DNA of 44,466 nucleotides, taken from contig JADEXV010000033.1 in NCBI GenBank assembly GCA_015206945.1, forward strand, positions 1 through 44,466. Direction: 5' to 3'. Positions 29,099 through 37,500 of this stretch are shown here, one piece after another. Origin of the DNA: Nostocales cyanobacterium LEGE 12452 (GTDB lineage: Bacteria; Cyanobacteriota; Cyanobacteriia; Cyanobacteriales; Nostocaceae). How positions within the stretch are numbered: position 1 is the first letter of the stretch; the number at the start of each line of letters is the position of its first letter. Below the pieces are notes generated by a model, which ran no database searches, had not been told where the DNA came from, and saw only the letters and a program-made list of their open reading frames with translations. The translations under genes and the position numbers were made by a program.

Positions 29099-29258
29099 AG
29101 GTTGTTTGAAAAGTGCTTCGCTGTGACTTTAAGCACTTTAGATCCCCCCTAACCCCCCTTAAAAAGGGGGGAACCGGAATCAAAGTCCCCCTTTTGAAGG
29201 GGGATTTAGGGGGATCTAAAATTTTTGATACCGACAAGAGGACTTTTCAAACATCCTC
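29098..29258. mobile_element. MITE-like element after hemJ
   Basis: The ends GAGGTTGTTTGAAAAGTGC (29098-29116) and its inverse GGACTTTTCAAACATCCTC (29240-29258) match at 17 of 19 positions. Inside is a second palindrome of CCCCCCTAACCCCCCTT type. TTA flanks both ends (29095-29097 and 29259-29261), compatible with a TA target duplication of IS630/Tc1-type elements. No transposase inside. Confidence 0.6.
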
Positions 29259-29267
29259 TTAGACAAA

Positions 29268-29295
29268 GTAAGGTAGCACAAATCTGCTACCTTAC
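29268..29295. terminator. Bidirectional hairpin between hemJ and the L,D-transpeptidase-like gene
   Basis: GTAAGGTAGCA (29268-29278) pairs perfectly with TGCTACCTTAC (29285-29295) over a 6-nt loop, in the gap between convergent genes. Poly-U is weak on both sides. Confidence 0.5.
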
Positions 29296-29355
29296 TAAAC
29301 GTTGCATCACAACAATAAATGCTACCAATTAACTATTCCCTCATCCTGGAAACCT

Positions 29356-30249
29356 TTACAGTAAATCATCCCCAGGAATCACGGTTGTGTAAAAAATATA
29401 TTTGCGATTAGCGACATAACGACGGTCTTGTTTAATAATTGCCATAAATTCTCTATGTCCCTCACGGGTACGCCCCACTAAACAACCCGCGCTAGCAAGG
29501 CGAATATCATTCCGGGGGAAATCAAAGCCGTAGTGTTGATTAACGTAAAAATTATCACCTGTATCAAGTTTGTCGCCAGTCCGTTTAAAATCTCTGTTGA
29601 AATCTCTACAAACTGTTATATCTCCAACTTGCACTAATGCTTCGTGAGGCTCTGCTGTGCCGTGAGTGCCAACAGCCCAAGCTTTGTATTGTCCAAACTG
29701 AATCCTAGCTGCTCCTTTGGGATTCATCGGATTATAAGTGTAGTACCTCCCTGGTTCTGTAGTAGCTTCCCAGTGATCTACGATTTTGGGAATGCCATTT
29801 ACTACTTCAATAACAATGCGGCGATCGTTAAATTGATTGGGTGTATCACTGTTGAGAGTCCAGTCTGCATCTATGCCTTCTACATAAACAATGTTGTATT
29901 CTTTGGGATTGGTAAATACCTGATAACCTTTGGCTAGCATATATTTCACAATCTTACTAGCGATGTCATTGCCTAGTTTTAAGGGGGGTTTAGGAAGATC
30001 ATCTATTTTGGTTTCAATCAGTTTTTTGGCTGTGACTGCTCCTAAAAAGCCACTCTCTTCAGTTTTTGTTAATTCTTGAAATTTTTTGAGAGCTATCACA
30101 GAAACAGGGCCAAACTTCCCATCGGCTGGAGGTTCCAGCAAACCTAAGCCGATTAACAATACCTGAATCTGACGAGCCAAGTCTTCATCTTCTGCGATCG
30201 CATCAAACGACCATTTCTCATCTTTTCCCAAGAAATCTTGTAGTTTCAT
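29356..30249 (-). CDS. Peptidoglycan-binding / L,D-transpeptidase-like protein
   Basis: 297 aa. Residues about 20-82 form a PG_binding_1 domain (LLIGLGLLEPPADGKFGPVSVIALKKFQ). The C-terminal half has a YkuD-like active-site segment, H239 in NQHYGFDF and C256 in LASAGCLVG, as in L,D-transpeptidases or related cysteine hydrolases. No signal peptide is visible, so export must be by another route or the protein acts at lysis, as with phage endolysins. It sits upstream of and divergent to the Roc-COR-TIR gene, about 3.5 kb from the eCIS operon; a role in letting eCIS particles through the wall is a speculation from context only. Confidence 0.7.
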   Translation of the reverse strand: MKLQDFLGKDEKWSFDAIAEDEDLARQIQVLLIGLGLLEPPADGKFGPVSVIALKKFQELTKTEESGFLGAVTAKKLIETKIDDLPKPPLKLGNDIASKIVKYMLAKGYQVFTNPKEYNIVYVEGIDADWTLNSDTPNQFNDRRIVIEVVNGIPKIVDHWEATTEPGRYYTYNPMNPKGAARIQFGQYKAWAVGTHGTAEPHEALVQVGDITVCRDFNRDFKRTGDKLDTGDNFYVNQHYGFDFPRNDIRLASAGCLVGRTREGHREFMAIIKQDRRYVANRKYIFYTTVIPGDDLL

Positions 30250-30496
30250 TATGCACCTGCTTTCATTTACTGAGTTCTAAGTATAAACATCATTTTAAAA
30301 ATTGATGTCGTCTAAAACTATACTCTAAGCTGAAATATGATGTCATCTGGAGTCTGCGATATCTAGGACGAGCTACGCTAACGCACATTGCCTCTATGCA
30401 ATACTTCATACAGGCTACATTATTAATTAGGTCAATTTTTATGCTGCGCGTCCAAGCAGCAACTCGTCGTCAGGCATCGCCTCTGTAAAACCCGAA

Positions 30497-33226
30497 ATGA
30501 CAAACGAAGAACTGCTGCAAATTATTAAACAAGCTGCCAGAGACAAGGTGACAAAATTAGGCCTTTCTAGCAAAGGCTTAACAACGCTGCCACCGGAAAT
30601 TGGCCAACTCACTAACCTGCGATCGCTCAACCTCAACGACAATCAACTGAGCAGTCTGCCACCGGAATTTGTCCAACTCACCAACCTGCGATCGCTCTAC
30701 CTGTACAATAATCAACTCAGCAGTCTACCAGAGGAAATTAGACGACTCACCAACCTACAATCGCTCTACCTCGGTGGTAATCAACTGAGCAGTCTGCCAC
30801 CGGAATTTGTCCAACTCACCAACCTGCAAATCCTCAACCTCAGCAGTAATCAACTCAGCAGTCTACCACCAGAAATTGTCCAACTTACCAACCTGCAAAT
30901 CCTCTACCTCTACAAGAATCAACTGAGCAGTCTGCCACCGGAATTTGTCCAACTCACCAATCTGCAAACCCTCGACCTCAGCTACAATCAACTGAGCAGT
31001 CTGCCACCAGAATTTGGCCAACTCACCAACCTGCAAACCCTCTACCTCACCAGTAATCCTTTAGAATCACCTCCACCAGAAATTATCAGGAAAGGGTTGA
31101 GAGCAATTCTTGACTTTTGCAGGCAGCAGCTAGAACAAAAAACCGATCTCCTCTACGAAGCCAAGTTACTCATTGTGGGAGAAGGTGGTGCAGGTAAAAC
31201 TACGCTAGCTAAAAAAATTCAAAACCCAAACTATGACCTACAGAAGGATGAAAGTTCTACTGAAGGGATTGATATTATTCAATGGAAGTTCCCGTTCAAG
31301 GGTAAAGAATTTCAGGTCAACATTTGGGACTTTGGTGGCCAAGAGATTTATCATACTACTCACCAATTTTTTCTCACCAAACGCTCTCTTTATGCCGTAG
31401 TTGCTGATCTTCGCAAGCAAGATACAGATTTTTACTACTGGCTAAATGTGGTTAAATTGTTGAGCGCTGATAGTCCTTTACTCATTATCAAAAATGAAAA
31501 GGAGGATCGCAAATGGGAAATAAATGAGAACGGTTTACGAAACGAATTCCTCAATTTTAAAGAAACACTTCCTACAAACCTTGCTACTAATCGCGGTCTA
31601 ACACAAATATTGGATAAAGTTCAGCACTTTATTAGTAGCCTACCTCATGTAGGTACAAAACTTCCTAAAACCTGGGTCAAAGTGCGGGAAGCTTTAGAAC
31701 ATAACCTCTATGAATATATTAGTTTTGATGAATATCTGAAAATCTGTCAGCAACATGGTTTTACTAAAGAGGAGGACACACTCCTACTCAGTGGCTATCT
31801 GCATGATTTAGGCGTATGCTTACACTTTCAAGACGATGACTTGTTAAGAAAAACCGTGATTCTCAAGCCAACTTGGGGTACAGATGCCGTTTACAAAGTG
31901 TTAGATAATCCACAAGTCATTAAAAAACTGGGTCAATTTGACCGTGATGATTTAGCAAATATTTGGCATGAAGCCAAATATGCAAAGATGCGACCAGAAC
32001 TGTTGCACCTAATGATGAAATTTAAACTGTGCTACCAAATACCTAGTCGTTCCGACACTTATATTGCTCCTCAATTACTTTCTGCCAACAAACCTGATTT
32101 CACCTGGGAAGATTGTAACAATCTTATCCTACGCTACACCTATAAATTCTTCATGCCCAAAGGCATCCTCACGCGCTTTATTGTCGAGACGCATCCTTGG
32201 ATTGAACAGCAAAAACTTGTTTGGAAAAACGGTGTTGTTCTCAAAAAAGACCAAACTCGTGCTGAAATCATTGAAAACTACAACGAACGGGAGATTAAAA
32301 TCCGTGTAGCTGGAAACAGTACAAAAGAATTGATGGCTGTCATCACCCATGAACTCGAAAAAATCCATAACTCTTACGAACGTTTGCAATATGAAACTTT
32401 AGTTCCTTGTAATTGCAAAACTTGTAAAAACCTACCTACACCTAATTCCTATTCTCTGGACAAGCTCAAAAAACGCCTAGATGCTAAACGCTACCAAATT
32501 GAGTGCGAAAGCAGCTATGAAATGGTAGATGTCCGCAGACTAATTGATGATGTTTTGTTCACATCCGATCAAGAATATAGGGAAAATAACTTCCAAGTTA
32601 CCAAATTACAAAGCGAACTAGAACAAGAGAGAAATAAATCTTTTTCACATCAGCACAAAGATAACGATCAAAAGGAGGTTTTTATCTCCTATACTCTACG
32701 AGATAATCACAGCGAAACCGTGGTAAAACAAATAGAGAAAGTATTTCAAGCGCAAGGTATTAAAATTATTCGTGATAAAAATGCTGTTGCCTATAAAGAA
32801 AGATTTAAAGTATTTATGCAGCGATTAAGTCAGGGTAAATGCGTGATTATAGTCATCAGCGATCATTATTTAAAATCAGAAAATTGTATGTATGAACTGG
32901 CAGAAATTGCAAAACATGGGAATTTCTATGACCGCATTTTCCCGATTGTGTTAGCTGATGCCAAAATTTATGTCGGGGAGGAAAGAATTGAATATATTAA
33001 GTATTGGGAAAAACGAAGAGACAAATTAGATGCAGCTATGAAAGAAGTAAGTGCAGCTAAGATGGAAGGATTTCGAGAAGATATAGATTTATATACCGAA
33101 ATACGAAACACGATCCCAGAACTGACTAACCTGCTAAAAGATATGAACACGCTCACCCCTGATATTCACAGTGAATCAGACTTTGAGATATTGCTGAATG
33201 CGATCGCACACCGTTTAGATGAGTAA
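30497..33226 (+). CDS. LRR-Roc-COR-TIR protein (ROCO family with TIR effector)
   Basis: 909 aa, no membrane segment. Residues about 20-195 are eight leucine-rich repeats of 23 residues (NQLSSLPPEFVQLTNLQTL). A Roc GTPase follows: P-loop GEGGAGKTT (228-236), DFGGQE (278-283) and a degenerate G4, NEKED (333-337). Residues about 370-650 are the COR dimerisation part, then a coiled-coil linker. The C-terminal TIR domain begins KEVFISYTLRDN (726) with the likely catalytic Glu800 in CMYELAEI; bacterial TIRs of this type often cleave NAD+. The fusion suggests a sensor-switch-effector protein, possibly for immunity or regulated cell death. Nearby eCIS genes are on the same strand. No clear ribosome site precedes the ATG. 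Confidence 0.85.
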   Translation: MTNEELLQIIKQAARDKVTKLGLSSKGLTTLPPEIGQLTNLRSLNLNDNQLSSLPPEFVQLTNLRSLYLYNNQLSSLPEEIRRLTNLQSLYLGGNQLSSLPPEFVQLTNLQILNLSSNQLSSLPPEIVQLTNLQILYLYKNQLSSLPPEFVQLTNLQTLDLSYNQLSSLPPEFGQLTNLQTLYLTSNPLESPPPEIIRKGLRAILDFCRQQLEQKTDLLYEAKLLIVGEGGAGKTTLAKKIQNPNYDLQKDESSTEGIDIIQWKFPFKGKEFQVNIWDFGGQEIYHTTHQFFLTKRSLYAVVADLRKQDTDFYYWLNVVKLLSADSPLLIIKNEKEDRKWEINENGLRNEFLNFKETLPTNLATNRGLTQILDKVQHFISSLPHVGTKLPKTWVKVREALEHNLYEYISFDEYLKICQQHGFTKEEDTLLLSGYLHDLGVCLHFQDDDLLRKTVILKPTWGTDAVYKVLDNPQVIKKLGQFDRDDLANIWHEAKYAKMRPELLHLMMKFKLCYQIPSRSDTYIAPQLLSANKPDFTWEDCNNLILRYTYKFFMPKGILTRFIVETHPWIEQQKLVWKNGVVLKKDQTRAEIIENYNEREIKIRVAGNSTKELMAVITHELEKIHNSYERLQYETLVPCNCKTCKNLPTPNSYSLDKLKKRLDAKRYQIECESSYEMVDVRRLIDDVLFTSDQEYRENNFQVTKLQSELEQERNKSFSHQHKDNDQKEVFISYTLRDNHSETVVKQIEKVFQAQGIKIIRDKNAVAYKERFKVFMQRLSQGKCVIIVISDHYLKSENCMYELAEIAKHGNFYDRIFPIVLADAKIYVGEERIEYIKYWEKRRDKLDAAMKEVSAAKMEGFREDIDLYTEIRNTIPELTNLLKDMNTLTPDIHSESDFEILLNAIAHRLDE
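30618..31065 (+). repeat. 69-bp tandem repeats encoding the LRRs
   Basis: Six to seven copies of a 69-nt unit with nearly identical DNA (CAACTGAGCAGTCTGCCACC and CAACTCACCAACCTGC), each encoding one 23-residue LRR. Identity at synonymous positions points to recent duplication or gene conversion. Confidence 0.75.
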
Positions 33227-33354
33227 AACTAGCTTATTAGTTAAGCTCAGAGGTTGAGTAATGTCTCCGATCGGCTAAACCTACGCCCTTTTAACTCGAC
33301 AATTTGTATTCTGAGGTGCAAGCTTTAAGTTCAAAAGTAAAATGATGAATGTTA

Positions 33355-33551
33355 AAGGTGCAACTTCGAGGATAAAAGGTGCAACTTCGAGGATAAAAGA
33401 CGCAACTGCGAGGATAAAAGGCGCAACTGCGAGGATAAAAGGTGCAACTGCGAGGATAAAAGGTGCAACTGCGAGTATAAAAGGTGCAACTGCGAGTATA
33501 AAAGGTGCAACTGTGAGGATAAAAGGTGCAACTGCGAGGGTTAAAGGTTAA
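33355..33551 (+). repeat. 21-bp tandem repeat array, open in one frame
   Basis: About nine copies of a unit close to AAAGGTGCAACTGCGAGGATA. The plus frame from ATG 33342 stays open to 33551 and would give 69 aa of GATARIK-type heptads. There is no ribosome site, so I list it as a repeat; translation is possible but unproven. All units are contiguous, without spacers. Confidence 0.8.
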
Positions 33552-33633
33552 GCGATCGCCCTTTTCTCTTCCTCATCTATGCATCAATCATTTTTCAAAT
33601 TGGTATAACACAATTCCTCTAAGGGACTTTCAG

Positions 33634-33674
33634 CGAACTTAGGGGTGCAAGGCCTTGCGCTTCTACTAAGTTCG
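33634..33674. promoter_or_regulatory. Nested inverted repeat before the eCIS operon
   Basis: CGAACTTAG (33634-33642) pairs perfectly with CTAAGTTCG (33666-33674), and the inner GCAAGGCCTTGC (33647-33658) is a perfect 12-bp palindrome. No U-tract follows, so it may be an operator or a structured leader more than a terminator. Confidence 0.4.
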
Positions 33675-33740
33675 ACTTTTGGCTAGTTTTGATTCTGATG
33701 CAGTACCTTTAGCCTGGATTTAGGGAGAGTTTTTTTATTT

Positions 33741-33980
33741 ATGGACTCAAAACAGCAACAAAGTTTTTTCACCTTCGATGGAGATGTTGGCGGTACTGCT
33801 GGCTACGCCGGGGTTTCGGCGGCATCTGATGCTAGCAAGGCGGCTAAAACGGCAAATAAATATCTCAACGATTCACTGCTGATGAACCAACTCACAGAAC
33901 ACGTGTATAAACTTTTGCTAGAAGATTTGCGATCGCAGCGGGAAAGGCTAGGTAATTATAATTCTCAAAGGTGGTTGTGA
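33741..33980 (+). CDS. Small eCIS-associated protein, 79 aa
   Basis: Starts MDSKQQQSFFTFDGDVGG, followed by an Ala/Ser-rich stretch and a helical C-terminus LTEHVYKLLLEDLRSQRERLG. Not a family I can name, but the stop overlaps the tube gene start (TGATG), so it belongs to the eCIS operon as its first gene. The C-terminal motif is shared with the 1079-aa protein further on (see findings). It might be a chaperone or assembly adaptor for tube subunits; this is inference. Confidence 0.65.
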   Translation: MDSKQQQSFFTFDGDVGGTAGYAGVSAASDASKAAKTANKYLNDSLLMNQLTEHVYKLLLEDLRSQRERLGNYNSQRWL

Positions 33981-34504
33981 TGGCTACAGGCGCTAATAAC
34001 GGCAACATTACTCACGAATTAAATTATGTCACGACTAATCGTTTCTACGTAGAAATAGACAGTTCGATTGCTGCCTCTTTTGCTGAATGCACAGGATTAA
34101 GTATTCAAATTAAGAAAAATATTTTTCAGGAAGGCGGTGTTAACGACCAACAAAGAATTTATTTAGGTCATACAGAATTTGCAGACATAACTCTTAAACG
34201 TGGAGTTACCGATCATCCAGGTTTTTGGAACTGGATGAATGCAGTTTTTGATGAACAGAAGAAAACATCTCGACGCAATGTCAATATTCTGATTTTCAAT
34301 CAAGCCGGTGAAACGATGATGAGTTGGACTTTGATTGGTGCTATTCCTATAACCTGGAAAACACCTGCGCTTCAAGCAGATGGAAAGGCAGTTGCCATTG
34401 AAGAATTAACTTTAGCTTATGAAGGCTTACAAGTTGCAAGAACTACAGGAGGAGGCACTTCTGTACAACGGAATCAAAAAAGTGGATATTTCGTTTCTAG
34501 CTAA
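33980..34504 (+). CDS. eCIS inner tube protein (phage T4 gp19 family)
   Basis: 174 aa from the ATG at 33980, which overlaps the previous stop; the frame also opens from GTG 33971. The family features are visible: an opening beta-hairpin RFYVEIDSSIAASFAECTGL, the central GVTDHPGFWNWMNAVFD, NILIFNQAGE and the PITWKTPALQADGKAVAIEELTLAYEGL ending. Such proteins stack into hexameric rings of the inner tube of contractile injection particles. The sequence is closer to eCIS/Afp-type tubes than to phage, based on the gp19-like layout and neighbours. A tail sheath gene, usually next to it, is missing. Confidence 0.85.
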   Translation: MATGANNGNITHELNYVTTNRFYVEIDSSIAASFAECTGLSIQIKKNIFQEGGVNDQQRIYLGHTEFADITLKRGVTDHPGFWNWMNAVFDEQKKTSRRNVNILIFNQAGETMMSWTLIGAIPITWKTPALQADGKAVAIEELTLAYEGLQVARTTGGGTSVQRNQKSGYFVSS

Positions 34505-34527
34505 TTGGCTATTTTTAACCGATAACT

Positions 34528-37500
34528 ATGCAAATTATTCAATCTCCACTAGGAAACAATATTCAACCACTTGGGGTAATATCATCTTTATCAAATCCTG
34601 ATAGAATGGTATTGAGAAAACAGTCTCATTCTCTGCATTCACGAAGTAATTTTCTTAGCCCCATACAAACTAAGCTACCATTAGTTAAATCCTCTAAATT
34701 TTTATTATCTCGTGAAAATGAACCATCGATACAACCATTAATAGGTTGGGATAATCAAGATATAAATAGTGATTTACCTTTACTTGAATCTGATTCTTTT
34801 GATTCAATAGCTCTACCAAAAAATAGTCATGTTAATACTGGTGAACTAGTAAAAGACAGTATTCCAGAGATACTGCCAAATCAAATTGATAAAAAAGCAA
34901 GTGATGATACCTCAGAAAAATTAAATATTAAAGGTAAATCTCAATCAAAAAAAGCAAATAAATCTCAAAAGCCACTTGAAAAAAAATCCCAATCCAAATC
35001 TAAGAAAGCAGCCAAATCATCTGTGGCTAAGAATATTGTTCAAAACAAGATTAATATTAATAGTAATGAAAATAGCTTATTAGCATCAGATGAGCCTTTG
35101 TCTGTTGAGGCTAATTTGGAAATACCTACATTGCAACTGGATAATGCCGTCGTTGATAATTCTCTAGGTTTGCCGTCAGCACTAACCTCACCTGAACTTG
35201 ATGATGCACCTACTTTATTCCATCCTTTGGCGAATGATGAAAATACTGTAGAGGCGCATATTGCTGCACCTAATTCTGAGTATTCAATTCCCAAAAATTT
35301 TATTGCACTACAACAAGAAATTGATTCTAGTGTTTCAAGTGAATCTCCAGCGAGTATACCTGTTGAGTTAACACCTACCTCAGTCTATATTGAAGACACA
35401 CCTAGTTTATTCAGAAACTCTGATAATAATGAACCGTTAATAATTTCAGAGTCACAGTCTGGTATGGTGGTTCATGTCTCAGATGTCTCAACAAATCTGA
35501 CTTCACTGCAAGGTGACAGCTATGTTGAGAGTACTAATAGCGAGTTTACAGAAAGTCAGCCCATTTTAGTACCACCTGAGATTGTTGAAATACCAATAAT
35601 TACTCCTACATCATCAGAGATAGGTGAAACAGCGATCGCACCACTTTCCGCCACATCAACTGAGATTTCTGAAACACCAACAATTACCGCTATATCGCCT
35701 GAGATTGGTGAAACTGCGATCGCACCACTTTTCGCCACATCATCTGAGATTGTTAAAACACCAATAATTACTCCTACATCACCTGAGATTGGTGAAACTG
35801 CGATCGCACCGCTTTTCGCCACATCATCTGAGATTGTTGAAACACCAATAATTACTCCTACATCACCTGAGATTGGTGAAACTGCGATCGCGCCATTTTC
35901 CGCCACATCAACTGAGATTTCTGAAATACCAATAATTACTCCTACATCGCCTAAGATTGGTGAAACTGCGATCGCACCACTTTTCGCCACATCAACTGAG
36001 ATTGTTGAAACACCAAAAATTAGCGCCATATCGCCTGAAATTGGTGAAACTGCGATCGCACCATTTTCCGCCACATTACCAGAGATTTCCGAAACACCAA
36101 CAATTAGCGCCATATCGCCTGAGATTGGTGAAACTGCGATCGCACCATTTTCCGCCACATCACCTGAGATTTCTGAAATACCAATAATTACCACTACATC
36201 ACCTAAGATTGGTGAAACTGCGATCACACCATTTTCCGCCACATCAAATGAGATTTCTGAAACGCCAGTAGTTAGCGCTATATCGCCTGAAATTGGTGAA
36301 ACTGCGATCGCACCAATTAGCACCACATCAAATGAGATTTCTGAAACGCCAGTAGTTAGCGCTATATCGCCTGAAATTGGTGAAACTGCGATCACACCAT
36401 TTTCCGCCACATCAAATGAGATTTCTGAAACGCTAGTAGTTAGCGCCATATCGCCTGAGATTGGTGAAACTGCGATCGCACCATTTTCCGCCACATCGCC
36501 AGAGATTTCTGAAACACCAACAATTAGCGCCACATCGCCTGAGATTGTTGAAACACCAACAATTAGCGCCATATCGCCTGAAATTGGTGAAACTGCGATC
36601 GCACCACTTTTCGCCACATCACCTGAGATTATTGAAACACCAACAATTAGCGCCATATCGTCTGAGATTGGTGAAACTGCGAATATTTTCAGGGAAATTA
36701 TTGACAATGAACAAATAGTAGAATCAGAATTTACCTCTGCGGTAACAAATGAAGAAAATCCTGAAATACCAGCCTTTGTTGATACCTCAGATAATCTCAC
36801 GTCCGCACAAAATGAGGTAAATACATTACCTCAAGTTGAGCAAAATGCGATCGCAGAAAATTTGCCAGCACCTAAAGGTTATGCTACTGGCGGCCACGTA
36901 ACAGATTCCCGCATTGAAAATCGCCAGCAGATAGCACCTTCAGATACAGTACCTGCAATGCTTACACCTGGAGAGTTTGTGATTAATACCAGGGATGCAC
37001 AGAAGCATCTACCCCTACTACATCACATCAACACGGGTGGAACACCGCAGGATATTATTCTTCCAAGTTTACAGACATCCAATCCTACAGAACCAGAAGA
37101 AACAATTTCTCCAGAGACTCCGACTAAAGTCGATTCTTTTTCAGACACTTCATTACAGCTAAAAAGTGCTGAGGCTGATTCACCTGAGATATCGAATTCT
37201 TTAATTCCTTCTTCCTTGGGGTTGAATATTAATAAACAGAAACTTTCGAGCCTCAATTCTCCAAAGATTCATACCCTTCACAATGAAACAATTGATGTAG
37301 GTGAATCCTCACCTCAATACTCATCGCCTCCCCTGATTTTCCGAAAAACAAATTCCACCACTAATAAATCTTCCCAATGGTCAAATACACCTTCTCAATG
37401 GTCAAGTGTAGAAGATTTACTAAATGGAAATGATGAATTCACTAGCTTTAATTTTAATGATGGAGAATCTAATAGCCCAAATTATGAATTTTCTCATGCT

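Larger units (their letters stand above)
33227..33740. other. Intergenic region upstream of the eCIS operon, 514 nt
   Basis: Holds a 21-bp tandem-repeat array (33355-33545), a nested palindrome (33634-33674), and GGGAGAG at 33722-33728 that may be the ribosome site of the first eCIS gene. Presumably includes the operon promoter. Confidence 0.5.

Noticed and set aside
33355..33551. CRISPR array
   Set aside because: Units of 21 bp follow one another without spacers, and no cas genes are near.
35556..36800. Long 414-aa antisense reading frame opposite the 1079-aa gene
   Set aside because: It is open only because the 84-bp repeat lacks stops in that frame in every unit. Composition is repetitive and no start signal is visible; the plus-strand protein has motifs at both ends.
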